DNA from: Aggregatilineales bacterium
Lineage (GTDB): Bacteria; Chloroflexota; Anaerolineae; Aggregatilineales; Phototrophicaceae
Direction of reading: 5' to 3'
DNA length: 64,000 bases
NCBI GenBank assembly: GCA_030834905.1
Contig: JAUQWZ010000046.1
Coordinates: forward strand, 62,001 to 126,000
The position numbers and the translations under genes are program-made. The notes beneath the pieces are model-generated. The model was not told where the DNA came from, did no database searches, and saw nothing but the letters and a program-made list of their open reading frames with translations. The first letter of the stretch is position 1. Each line of letters starts with the position of its first letter. Shown here one piece after another: positions 51,454 to 60,620 of this stretch.

Positions 51454-52467
51454 TTAACGATGCAGGTTTTCGGCTGCATGGGTTGCGATTTCGATGGCGG
51501 ACTGGTCAATCGTGCCCAGCAGCGCCCCAGCGCCCAGCACCAGCAGAATCACCGCGCCGATCACGCACAGATAGATGGACGCGCGGCGAAGCACCGGGCT
51601 GCTCATGGTGTAGTCGGTCAGGACATAGCGCAGACCGTTGAACCCGTGAATCACCGCCAGTGACAGCAGCGCGATATCGTACAGCCGCCAGATAGCAACC
51701 GCGCCGAAAATCTGGTAGTTCCAGCGCTGCGCCACAAATTCGACTGCCGTACCGGTCTGATTGACCAGATCGGTGCCGACGACAGTGAAATTCGCCGCCG
51801 TGATATCGAACACGCCCTGGATGAGATGTACCATCGCCAGATGCCCAAAGACCAGCGGCACGATCAACACACCGCTGACACGCATGAACGACCACCAGAA
51901 GCGCTCAAGGCGACTGCCAGTGCCTTTGCCGACGGATACATCTTTACGATTGCCCGCGATCAAACCAAAAACCAGCGAGAACAGGATCGCCGCGATAATG
52001 GCGACGGCAAAGCCAGCGACAAACGGTGCCTGCGCGGTGAGCACCTCAATCAGCGAAAGGGTTGGCGCGCCAGAGCCATAGAAGTTGAGCACATGCCCGA
52101 ACATCAGGATGAAGGTCGGGATGAGGATCAGCACCGTCAGCCCGAGGACGATGTACGCCGCGCGCTGCTGGTATTTCCATAGTCTGGGACGATTATCGAT
52201 GACCGCGACCCGGATACCATTCAGCGCATGGTAGACGACTGCCGCCACCAGCGCAAACTCGCCGATGGTGAACAGCGGCGATTGGTATGCCGCGATGGCG
52301 TGAACGTAAAGGTCAGGGTAAAAAACTGCCCAGGATGTATCGATAACATGCAGGGTGAGGAATAAGACGACACCTAGCCCGGAAAGCCGGTGGAGCATCC
52401 AGCTCCACTGCCCGATTGCGCCGCGATAGCGCAGAAGTTCGGTCATGGTCAGCACAAGGGAGGTCAA
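51454..52467 (-). CDS. sdhC: Fused succinate dehydrogenase cytochrome b / membrane anchor (SdhC-SdhD)
   Basis: 337 residues, more than twice a usual SdhC (about 130). The N-terminal half (12-150) has WMLHRLSGLGVVLFLTLHV and VYHALNGIRVAVID, the heme-ligand region of SdhC. The C-terminal half (190-320) repeats the pattern with FMRVSGVLIVPLVFGHL and VIHGFNGLRYVLTDY, as in SdhD. So two anchor subunits seem joined in one chain. The start is taken as TTG at 52467, where AGGAG lies seven bases upstream; ATG at 52446 has no ribosome site. First gene of the operon, with a promoter and palindrome upstream. Confidence 0.85.
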   Translation of the reverse strand: MTSLVLTMTELLRYRGAIGQWSWMLHRLSGLGVVLFLTLHVIDTSWAVFYPDLYVHAIAAYQSPLFTIGEFALVAAVVYHALNGIRVAVIDNRPRLWKYQQRAAYIVLGLTVLILIPTFILMFGHVLNFYGSGAPTLSLIEVLTAQAPFVAGFAVAIIAAILFSLVFGLIAGNRKDVSVGKGTGSRLERFWWSFMRVSGVLIVPLVFGHLAMVHLIQGVFDITAANFTVVGTDLVNQTGTAVEFVAQRWNYQIFGAVAIWRLYDIALLSLAVIHGFNGLRYVLTDYTMSSPVLRRASIYLCVIGAVILLVLGAGALLGTIDQSAIEIATHAAENLHR

Positions 52468-52531
52468 AATAGAACTCCTAACAATCTACAAAGGCAGCGC
52501 AGAGGATATAAGATAACGAGAATTTGTGCTG

Positions 52532-52565
52532 ATTATAACGCGCGGAGGTTTGGTTGCAACCAAAC
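52532..52565 (-). promoter_or_regulatory. sdh promoter with palindromic operator
   Basis: Leftward TTGCAA (52554-52559) and TATAAT (52532-52537), 16 bases apart. The -35 is at the centre of the perfect 18-bp palindrome GTTTGGTTGCAACCAAAC (52548-52565), a likely regulator site. Confidence 0.7.
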
Positions 52566-52620
52566 ATATATCGGGTGGTCTGGGAATGTGTACAGCCCAT
52601 CGGCGCGGGGTAACTTTGCC

Positions 52621-52649
52621 TTGACACCCCCCGCCTGTACCATTACAAT
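52621..52649 (+). promoter_or_regulatory. Promoter of the tRNA-Ala gene
   Basis: TTGACA at 52621-52626 and TACAAT at 52644-52649 with a 17-base spacer. Transcription would start a few bases before the tRNA 5' end at 52662. Confidence 0.8.
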
Positions 52650-52661
52650 TCAGGCATCTTC

Positions 52662-54460
<1,799 letters not shown>

Positions 54461-54496
54461 TGCGTCGTTCTCAGATAGCTTAAAATGCGATTACGC

Positions 54497-55273
54497 TCAC
54501 CGCTGACTTGCACTTGGTTTACGTGATACATCTAGCACAACAATTCTAACGTGCTTATATGGCAGTCGAGCCAAAATAAGCGAAAGTAGAGTTTCATAAT
54601 TGGTTTGGAGATTGGGGTCAATCCCCTCCGGAAAGTACTCTTTGAATTGACTATAAATCGGCGGATACTCACTACCGAAATAGAGGATGCAGTAAATACC
54701 GAAGTCTGTTCCAGTTCGGCGCATATAATCTGGTAGCTGTTCTACAAGTCCATGGATGAGATCATCTGCATGAACTTTTTTCAACTCGACACAGATTTTC
54801 GCGGTTTCCTTATGAGACAGAGGTGCAGAAAAGCATAGGTCCAACTTCGAGCTACCGAGCTCAATTTCTCTATGAATATCGATATTCTTTTGTAGCGTGA
54901 TATCTCTTAGGCGACTTTCAACATGCTTTGTGATTGTTGGTTCTCTCTTGGGGACCCTTTTTATCGTCTTATTTCCGTTTCTTTGTTCATCCCAGAACCC
55001 TGCTATATCGTCGGTTCTCGCAATTTCATCGTTTAGTCCATGTAGACTTTCCATGATGACATTGAATAGCTCTCCGGGTCTGTCATAAAATATGGTTGGC
55101 AAAAGCAACTGTCTCCGCGCCCACGTATAAAGGGTATTCGGTGGCACAGTCGGATCGGTCTTACGATCACTGGATATCCGTATCTGCCTAGTTTTAGTTC
55201 CGGCTTCATCTGGTGATACAGCCAGGCCGGAAATTGAGATATCCTCTAGCGACCACGTTACGGCTACTGCCAT
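54497..55273 (-). CDS. Putative PD-(D/E)XK nuclease
   Basis: 258 residues. The second half has the core of a PD-(D/E)XK nuclease: HREIELGSSKLDLCF, where D is a likely metal ligand, followed 20 residues later by ICVELKKVHADD with the E-x-K pair, and then a helix (LIHGLVEQLPDYMRR). The N-terminal half (about 1-110) is not recognised; it could be a DNA- or protein-binding part. The DNA is AT-rich compared with the chromosome. It lies between the recombinase and a small partner gene (38-bp gap), all leftward, which is a usual place for cargo in integrative elements. Restriction or defence is a reasonable guess but not shown. Confidence 0.6.
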   Translation of the reverse strand: MAVAVTWSLEDISISGLAVSPDEAGTKTRQIRISSDRKTDPTVPPNTLYTWARRQLLLPTIFYDRPGELFNVIMESLHGLNDEIARTDDIAGFWDEQRNGNKTIKRVPKREPTITKHVESRLRDITLQKNIDIHREIELGSSKLDLCFSAPLSHKETAKICVELKKVHADDLIHGLVEQLPDYMRRTGTDFGIYCILYFGSEYPPIYSQFKEYFPEGIDPNLQTNYETLLSLILARLPYKHVRIVVLDVSRKPSASQR

Positions 55274-55311
55274 CTGGTCTGTTGCTTGAGAATTGGGAGG
55301 AAAAAACAGTT

Positions 55312-55788
55312 TTACAGTTGAGTTATTCCTTCGAAGAAAATAGTGATCTCCCTTCGTCCAAAAGTAAGCAAATAATCATTAGTTCTCACTTGAAAAAAGA
55401 CGTGAAAAAAACTCTTCGGCAAGTAGACACACGGGGCCTGTGCTGTTATCGTCCCGAAAGGACGAATAACACCGATGTTGGTAATGCCTTGATCCACGAC
55501 TTCTGGATCAATATAAACAACTGTAGGAAAGTTGAGGCTTCTTTGTTCTATTGCATTCAATGCATCAAGATTGGCTTGGGCGAGACTGACCAATTTAGGC
55601 AAATCGTTGCCTTGTTCTGCGATCAATACATCGGATGAATTTCCTGCAAATAGGCCAAAGATCCCTGAGTCGGTATATTGAATGTGAAACATGAGGTTCG
55701 TGTCATCGCCAATTGCAGCGAATCGGCGTATATATTTACCGATTTTCTCTGGCAACACCTCTAAGAGTTCATTGAAATCTTGTTCCAT
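55312..55788 (-). CDS. Unknown protein encoded with the nuclease
   Basis: 158 residues from the ATG at 55788 (AAGG seven bases upstream). Soluble, acidic at the N-terminus, alpha/beta. Stretches such as FNELLEVLPEKIGKYIRRF and LPKLVSLAQANLDALNAIEQRS look helical. I do not recognise a family. It precedes the nuclease gene by 38 bases on the same strand and shares its AT-rich composition, so the two likely form one cassette; an inhibitor, sensor or immunity role would fit the position, without direct evidence. Confidence 0.55.
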   Translation of the reverse strand: MEQDFNELLEVLPEKIGKYIRRFAAIGDDTNLMFHIQYTDSGIFGLFAGNSSDVLIAEQGNDLPKLVSLAQANLDALNAIEQRSLNFPTVVYIDPEVVDQGITNIGVIRPFGTITAQAPCVYLPKSFFHVFFQVRTNDYLLTFGRREITIFFEGITQL

Positions 55789-55889
55789 TTGACAGCCTTT
55801 TGTCCCGCCAGTTAGTATAGACAATTATCATCTCAAGTTTAGCTTAGAGATCATATCGAACAGCAGGTGGAAAACTTCGCGCATGTGAT

Positions 55890-55985
55890 TTCACCACCCG
55901 AGTCACAGCAGTAGATGACCACATGCGTACCCGGCGGCAGCGGGCAGTCCGGGCGTACAAGGTGGAGGTAGCGGGTGTCCTGCAT
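55890..55985 (-). pseudogene. Broken copy of the recombinase 5' end
   Basis: The sequence 55891-55980 matches 54351-54440, the first codons of the active recombinase gene, at 82 of 90 bases. It codes QDTRYLHLVRPDCPLPPGTH and continues to VVIYCCDSGGE, where the active copy has IYCRDSGGE, and similarity stops right after the catalytic serine. The conserved Arg before the serine is Cys here. It is a remnant of a second recombinase gene or a duplication made when the cargo was inserted. Confidence 0.85.
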
Positions 55986-56025
55986 CGTGTGTCGTCCTAA
56001 TACTCTGCTGAACTTTGGAACAAAA

Positions 56026-56259
56026 TTATTGAACTGCTTTCCCGTTTCTACGCCGCCTGAGCAATATTTCAATTATCAAGGAAATCAACAAGGTAGAGAG
56101 TATCGCAATGGGAATGCTGATACAGACAATTCCCAATCCCATGTTATCGCCATAATGAGGCGGACGGGTTACCACATAGGCACTCAAGGCAGCCACCGAA
56201 CCGCAAAAGCAAATAGCCGCAATACCACCAGCTGCTAGGAGCTTAACTAATTTCGCCAT
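56026..56259 (-). CDS. Small two-helix membrane protein
   Basis: 77 residues with two membrane helices (about 7-30 and 42-66) and a basic tail (LLRRRRNGK). Its ATG lies within the end of the preceding 34-codon gene, in another frame, so translation may be coupled. Role unknown; last gene of the leftward repressor operon. Confidence 0.5.
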   Translation of the reverse strand: MAKLVKLLAAGGIAAICFCGSVAALSAYVVTRPPHYGDNMGLGIVCISIPIAILSTLLISLIIEILLRRRRNGKAVQ

Positions 56260-56351
56260 TCAGGATCAACAATGATCGGATAGTCACGAGATAAGAAGGC
56301 AGCACGTTCATAAACCCACCATACTACTTCAGTCCATGACAGCTCACTCAT
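56247..56351 (-). CDS. 34-residue peptide gene overlapping both neighbours
   Basis: The ATG at 56351 overlaps the stop of the upstream gene (ATGAGTGA), and the TAG stop lies inside the start of the downstream membrane protein gene. The peptide is rich in Trp and acidic residues: SELSWTEVVWWVYERAAF, then LSRDYPIIVDPEWRN. Tight overlaps at both ends suggest that it is translated, although it could also be the remnant of a longer gene. Confidence 0.5.
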   Translation of the reverse strand: MSELSWTEVVWWVYERAAFLSRDYPIIVDPEWRN

Positions 56352-56763
56352 TCGCTGGTTTCAAATCGTCCAGATTGATCGAATAGCCTCGCTCGGTCAG
56401 GTATTTCATAGCCTGAGCCTTGCGGAGTGTAAGCCGGTTCCCCCGTTCGCCCAGTTCGGACAATTCCGCATATTCAGCGTCTGTGATCGTACCGCGTGTA
56501 TTCCTGGTCATCAGGACTGACATGCGTTCCTGTACAGGTTTCGGCATTTGCTCACGGGCGATAGTCCAGAGAGTATCGTCGGAGAGATACGCCATCGCCT
56601 TCAACTCTTCCTTCTCGTCATCGGGCAGATCAAAGAGCGGCTGATCGAACGCTCCTTCCAATCGTATGCGAATGACCTCATCGACAGGCAGCGATTTCTG
56701 CTCGGCAACCTGCTGTGCCTTTTGGTACAGACTGTCAGGGATTGAAATGGTGTAATCGCTCAT
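56344..56763 (-). CDS. Antitoxin-like protein of the repressor operon
   Basis: 139 residues from the ATG at 56763, which has GGAG six bases upstream. The N-terminus SDYTISIPDSLYQKAQQVAEQ looks like a ribbon-helix-helix DNA-binding segment. The rest is helical with LSDDTLWTIAREQMPKP and AEYAELSELGERGNRLTLRKAQAMKYL. Proteins of this kind in cyanobacteria and Chloroflexota are commonly encoded before a small nuclease gene as in toxin-antitoxin pairs; here the next gene codes only 34 residues, so the partner may be lost. Confidence 0.55.
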   Translation of the reverse strand: MSDYTISIPDSLYQKAQQVAEQKSLPVDEVIRIRLEGAFDQPLFDLPDDEKEELKAMAYLSDDTLWTIAREQMPKPVQERMSVLMTRNTRGTITDAEYAELSELGERGNRLTLRKAQAMKYLTERGYSINLDDLKPANE

Positions 56764-56798
56764 ACCATTCTCCATCAGAACTTCTGACCTATCGTACT

Positions 56799-57440
56799 CT
56801 ACTTCCGCCACTCCGTTTCAACCATCGTCGGATCGTAGTCGAGCGAGAGCTTATGCTGGATGAGTGCTTTAACGCGTTCCTGCATGGAAACTGGCAACTC
56901 TTTCCACTTGTAGTGCATAACCTGAGCATCCGGATCAATGGTGTTCGCTTCAAACGGCTCGATCAACTGGTAGTCAACGATGAGCTGATTCGCCATCAAC
57001 CGCGCTAATTTCGGGAAGTTGAGATCGAGACCAGCAAGCGAATTCTTTGGGTCATCTCGCATTTTCTGAATTGCCGCTTTTCGATCTGACTTTTCCACCA
57101 TTGCCTCTAACACGCCCAAAACTGCATCCTGCTTTTCTTCTGGCAACTCATCAAAGATTTCAGCAAGATAGTCTGCGCGAACAGAATGTGCTACAGGTTC
57201 AGGTGGAATATAGCCAGCGAGGCGAAATAACCGTATTGCATCAACACCTAGGGCTTTCGCCACAAGCGTAAGTGTTCTCGCATCTGGGTACTTTGCCTCG
57301 CCCCGGACACCGACTCTCAACAGATTTCGAACAGCTGACTCCGAAACACCTGCGGCAGCAGCTAATGAACGATTAGTATGCTCAGACTTACGCATCAGAT
57401 CGGCGAGAAATTGCCCGAGTGTATTGGCTTTAGAAGTCAT
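56799..57440 (-). CDS. XRE-family (HTH) transcriptional regulator
   Basis: 213 residues from the ATG at 57440. The GTG at 57494 is excluded because the leftward TATAAT box (57483-57488) lies downstream of it. A helix-turn-helix domain (about 7-72) reads TLGQFLADLMRKSEHTNRSL, then AAAAGVSESAVRNLL and the following KYPDARTLTLVAKALGV. The C-terminal part (about 90-213) is helical and acidic, without peptidase motifs. It is divergent from the partition operon and probably represses both directions through the repeats at 57486-57587. Confidence 0.75.
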   Translation of the reverse strand: MTSKANTLGQFLADLMRKSEHTNRSLAAAAGVSESAVRNLLRVGVRGEAKYPDARTLTLVAKALGVDAIRLFRLAGYIPPEPVAHSVRADYLAEIFDELPEEKQDAVLGVLEAMVEKSDRKAAIQKMRDDPKNSLAGLDLNFPKLARLMANQLIVDYQLIEPFEANTIDPDAQVMHYKWKELPVSMQERVKALIQHKLSLDYDPTMVETEWRK

Positions 57441-57482
57441 CAGCAGCGAAGGTCCCACTAGCTTAGAGAATGGATTCTTTTC

Positions 57483-57587
57483 ATTATAACTCACTGATAA
57501 CTCGCTGCATTATGTCTTTACCTGCGACGAGTTAAGAACAAAGCTTGACACAGAATATCCTTCTGACGTATAGTGTTCTCAAAGAAC
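57483..57587 (+). promoter_or_regulatory. Divergent control region of the mobile element
   Basis: Rightward promoter TTGACA (57545-57550), 18 bases, TATAGT (57569-57574). Leftward -10 TATAAT (57483-57488). Two tandem 11-bp copies ATAACTCACTG and ATAACTCGCTG (57486-57507) and an inverted relative CTTAACTCGTCG (57525-57536, other strand). A dyad GTTCT-CAA-AGAAC (57575-57587) covers the rightward start point, and AAGAAC also occurs just before the -35. These are likely sites of the XRE regulator. Confidence 0.72.
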
Positions 57588-57708
57588 GATGACTGCGTTT
57601 TGTGGAGCGCATCAACAAATCACTCTATGGGTGATTTTCTTTATCGCTATGCTGCGTTTTATAAAACACAATACGCGATTTTTAGGAACGAAGTGCTGAG
57701 GCAAATAG

Positions 57709-57915
57709 ATGTCAAAACGCGCGGGAAAGCTGCAAGCAGTCCCTTTGAAGCTCGGCAAAGACCCGGCACTTTGGCGTTTTGACAGCCTGAACGACGCACT
57801 AGCAGCCAGCACTACCCTGCTCGGACAACTGATCAAGGAAGGAGAACAGCTAGCGAAGGAAGATGCAGCCGAAGCTCTCGATGAGGAAGTGCACTTTTCC
57901 GCTGCCGGTGACTAG
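57709..57915 (+). CDS. Small hypothetical protein of the partition operon
   Basis: 68 residues, basic N-terminus, helical acidic C-terminus (LIKEGEQLAKEDAAEALDEE). GAGG lies seven bases before the ATG. First gene of the rightward operon. No family recognised. Confidence 0.6.
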   Translation: MSKRAGKLQAVPLKLGKDPALWRFDSLNDALAASTTLLGQLIKEGEQLAKEDAAEALDEEVHFSAAGD

Positions 57916-57977
57916 CGGCGAATCGCTTCTTTTTTTCTTCACGCAGCACGTATCCAGACCGTAAAACTGGAGGTCAT

Positions 57978-58169
57978 ATGATCAAGCGTATTGAATTCAC
58001 CCTCAATCTCGACGATCCCCACGAAGCTGCCCTGTTCCACGCGCTCAAGCCGTCACTGCGCTATCGCCGCGCCGGCGCGACCATCCGCGAGGCGCTGAAC
58101 GTCTATCTCATGCCGAAGAACAAGGCGCACGAATCGGTACAGCCTTCAGCAAAGGCGGAGCCGAAATGA
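57978..58169 (+). CDS. Small protein encoded directly before ParM
   Basis: 63 residues. GGAGG precedes the start. The sequence opens IKRIEFTLNLDDPHEAALFHAL and has a helix at 36-48 (GATIREALNVYLM), the size and pattern of a ribbon-helix-helix protein. Its stop overlaps the start of the ParM gene (ATGA), so both are translated together. It could be a second DNA-binding partner of the partition complex. Confidence 0.6.
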   Translation: MIKRIEFTLNLDDPHEAALFHALKPSLRYRRAGATIREALNVYLMPKNKAHESVQPSAKAEPK

Positions 58170-59218
58170 GCAGGCGCAAGAGAGCATCCACACCACAGCC
58201 CGGCAGCATCATCACCATCGGTCTGGACATTGGTTACGGCGTGACCAAAGCCGTCACCGATGATCAGGTTCTCACCTTCCCTTCTGTGATGGGACACGCC
58301 CGCGAAATCAAATTCCAGCAGGACGAGATCGCCAAACGGCATCCCGGCGACCAGATCAACGACGATGAAGGCAACTGGTTCATCGGGGATCTCGCCCTGT
58401 CACAGCTTCCACCCGGTGAACTGCTGCGCCTGCGCGGGCGCACAGCGAACGAAGCCACCATGGGCAACGCCTTTCGGCTACGGCTGGTTAAAGTGGCAAT
58501 TGGCAAGCTGATGCAGGGCATGTGGAACGGCGACGTTGTCCACATCCGCATCGCCACCGGACTGCCCACCGACCACATGCGCGATGCTGCCGAACTCAAA
58601 GACTCGCTGCTTGGTCAGCATCTCATCAGGACAGACACCGCCGAACTGATCGCCAACATTACTGAAGTCATGATCATGCCACAGCCCTACGGCACGATCT
58701 ACGCTTCCACACTCACCGAAACGGGCGAGATCAACCGCAAGCATAGCTACCGGCGTACTGGCGTCTGCGATATCGGCACCTACACCGTCGATCTCGCGCT
58801 GGATGATGAAGGCGAGTATGTGGACGCCGAGAGCGGCAGCGTCGAGAGTGGAGTTCACACGGCACACCAGCGTATCGCCGCCGCGCTGGAGCGCGATTAC
58901 CGCCAGAAGATGCCCTTTAAGATTGTCGAGCAGGTGTTGTGTGGCGGGGTTTTCCATGCCAACGGCGAGCCGGTCAGCTACCACGCAGTGGTCGATGAGG
59001 CGCTCCAGCCGCTGCGCAGCGCGACCCTCAACCTGATGAGTGAGAAGTGGCAGCGCGGCGCGACCGTCGATGTGATCTATCTGGCAGGCGGTGGTGCGTA
59101 CCTGGTGTCCGATGAAATCATCGCCGCATACCCACAGGCGCAGGTCATGCCGGACGCGCAAATCGCCAACGCACGAGGTTACCTGAACTATGCCAACTTC
59201 GTCGCCCGCCAGGGGTAA
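58166..59218 (+). CDS. ParM/StbA-like actin-type partition ATPase
   Basis: 350 residues, actin-like fold of the ParM/ALP group. Phosphate-1 loop GLDIGYGVTKAV (D21), phosphate-2 loop VCDIGTYTVDL (D202), adenosine motif YLAGGGAYL (306-310 Gly run). ParM filaments push plasmid copies apart when bound by a ParR-centromere complex. The neighbours (a ribbon-helix-helix-like gene before and a ParR-like gene after) complete a type II partition unit. Finding it in a tRNA-integrated element suggests a stage as a free plasmid. Confidence 0.85.
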   Translation: MSRRKRASTPQPGSIITIGLDIGYGVTKAVTDDQVLTFPSVMGHAREIKFQQDEIAKRHPGDQINDDEGNWFIGDLALSQLPPGELLRLRGRTANEATMGNAFRLRLVKVAIGKLMQGMWNGDVVHIRIATGLPTDHMRDAAELKDSLLGQHLIRTDTAELIANITEVMIMPQPYGTIYASTLTETGEINRKHSYRRTGVCDIGTYTVDLALDDEGEYVDAESGSVESGVHTAHQRIAAALERDYRQKMPFKIVEQVLCGGVFHANGEPVSYHAVVDEALQPLRSATLNLMSEKWQRGATVDVIYLAGGGAYLVSDEIIAAYPQAQVMPDAQIANARGYLNYANFVARQG

Positions 59219-59296
59219 ATGGGGGTGTTGGGGATGTCGTACCGGTTCGGACACGCTGCGTACAGGTGCGTACACCCTAGAGAGAGCAAATTTCTG

Positions 59297-59704
59297 ATGT
59301 CACGCGATAAACGAGTTACCGCAACTATCAAATTGACCTATGCCGATGATGCCGATCTGATTGCGTGGTGGAAAAGCATCCCTAATGGCAGCCGAAACGC
59401 TGTGATGAAAGACATCATGCGCGAGTACATCGAACGCAATCACGGCAGCTACCGTCCGATCTACCCACGCAACCAGCCGCAGCCGTTCGACCCAAAATAC
59501 TTCATGCAGTTGGTCGAAGATGCTGCATGGACACGCGCCGCACTGATCGATCTGCCGGGATACGTTGAGCGAGTGATTGAGCACGTCATCTCTCTAGGAG
59601 TTGTCCAAGCCGACACACCTTACACGCCCACATCGACCAACGGCAGCATGTCAGACGACGCAGTGCAACGGCGACAGCAACGCACTCGTCAGGCACGCTG
59701 GTGA
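59297..59704 (+). CDS. ParR-like partition DNA-binding protein
   Basis: 135 residues from the ATG at 59297 (GAGAG upstream, rather distant). The N-terminus TATIKLTYADDADLIAWWKS and SRNAVMKDIMREYIERN has the strand-helix-helix order of ParR/StbB ribbon-helix-helix proteins; the C-terminus is disordered and basic (AVQRRQQRTRQARW), as often in ParM-binding tails. Gene order parM-parR supports the call. It is followed by a 307-bp hairpin region. Confidence 0.65.
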   Translation: MSRDKRVTATIKLTYADDADLIAWWKSIPNGSRNAVMKDIMREYIERNHGSYRPIYPRNQPQPFDPKYFMQLVEDAAWTRAALIDLPGYVERVIEHVISLGVVQADTPYTPTSTNGSMSDDAVQRRQQRTRQARW

Positions 59705-60011
59705 TGCAATGCAGACCAGACTCGATCCTGTTACACCACCACTGTCTGGTTACAGTGCAGCCGCTCCCCTGGGAGGCATAGGCGACCCGCTTGGTTATCG
59801 ACTCTATGCCTCCCGGGGCGCGAGCCAGCTAAATCGCTGGCTCCTCACACGCCGGAGGGGCTGGGTGCAGCGCCGCCAACGCGCTGCAACGGCACAGCGC
59901 AGCAGGGGTGCATCTGTGCCGCTGAGCGGGGACAATCCCGCTCACAGAACGCACCCATCACTCAGAATTCGGTTCGCAGCGGATCACGCAAACAGGATAG
60001 GAAACGCCATC
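59705..60011 (+). other. 307-bp noncoding region with four hairpins, candidate origin of transfer or centromere
   Basis: Four stem-loops follow each other. (1) 59766-59818: CCCC-T-GGGAGGCATAG pairs with CTATGCCTCCC-GGGG, one bulged T, 22-nt loop. (2) 59822-59843: GAGCCAGC / GCTGGCTC. (3) 59891-59920: GGCACAG / CTGTGCC. (4) 59926-59941: GCGGG / CCCGC. An open frame crosses the region from 59601 but the HU-like gene starts at 60012. The place between partition and relaxase genes fits an oriT, a parC site or a structured RNA. Confidence 0.6.
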
Positions 60012-60293
60012 ATGAATAAGCGTCAACTGGTGAAAAACATCGCCCGACGGCTGCCCTTCACGACCGTCCGGCAGGTCGAAGACGTGCTGGAGGTTGCCGC
60101 CGAAGTGTGGTCGGACGAGCTGCAATCAGGGCGTCAGGCGCACATCCCCAGCATCGGCAGGCTTTCGATTGAAGTGCAGGCGCTTCGCGCTGCTGGCGCG
60201 ATCCCCGCCAAAGGCAGAATACTGCGGCGTATATATGGGCGCTTTCGCCCTGCCGGTGAACTGCGGGCACGACTGGAGGAGCATCGTGACTAA
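60012..60293 (+). CDS. HU/IHF-like DNA-bending protein
   Basis: 93 residues. NKRQLVKNIARRLPFTTVRQVEDVLEV matches the helical N-terminus of HU, and HIPSIGRLSIEVQ the following strands (HU: IPGFGTFEV). The beta-arm region is basic and irregular (KGRILRRIYGRFRPAGELR). HU-like proteins bend DNA and often help relaxosome or recombination complexes. The next gene starts inside its last codons. Confidence 0.78.
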   Translation: MNKRQLVKNIARRLPFTTVRQVEDVLEVAAEVWSDELQSGRQAHIPSIGRLSIEVQALRAAGAIPAKGRILRRIYGRFRPAGELRARLEEHRD

Positions 60294-60618
60294 ACCACAT
60301 CCGAAGCCGAGGCAGTACACCGAGCGCATTGCCTTTGGCGTGACCGTCGAGCAGCGCAGGCGGCTGGAAGATATCCTGCGCGCCCGCGCCCGTACCGGAC
60401 AGATGACCTCACTTGCCGATGTACTGCGCACGGCAGTCAATCTGTTCATCGCCCAGCAGGACGACATTCCGGGTACGCGCGCAGCCATCACCCGCAAGCT
60501 GGAGCATCGTTTTGAGGCAGTCGAGGAACGGCTGTCGGCGCTCGAAAGCCAGCTTGCGCAGCAGTCCGACCTGCTGGAGCAGTTAGTCGCCTTCTTCCGC
60601 AGAAAGCGTGAGGGCTAG
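60286..60618 (+). CDS. Relaxosome accessory-like protein (MobC-like)
   Basis: 110 residues. GTG start at 60286, with GGAGGA five bases upstream and overlapping the HU-like gene. A ribbon-helix-helix-like N-terminus (ERIAFGVTVEQRRRLEDILRA, then LADVLRTAVNLFIAQQ) is followed by a coiled coil (about 65-100, LEHRFEAVEERLSALESQL). Small proteins of this kind bind oriT and help the relaxase. The relaxase candidate starts three bases after its stop. Confidence 0.65.
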   Translation: MTKPHPKPRQYTERIAFGVTVEQRRRLEDILRARARTGQMTSLADVLRTAVNLFIAQQDDIPGTRAAITRKLEHRFEAVEERLSALESQLAQQSDLLEQLVAFFRRKREG

Positions 60619-60620
60619 AC

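Noticed and set aside
57573..57782. 69-codon frame at the start of the element operon
   Set aside because: Its start lies within the -10 box and it overlaps the better-supported gene at 57709, which has a ribosome site.
59601..60011. N-terminal extension of the HU-like protein across the hairpin region
   Set aside because: The extension overlaps the ParR-like gene, is Arg/Pro-rich and runs through four inverted repeats; the HU fold begins at the ATG at 60012.
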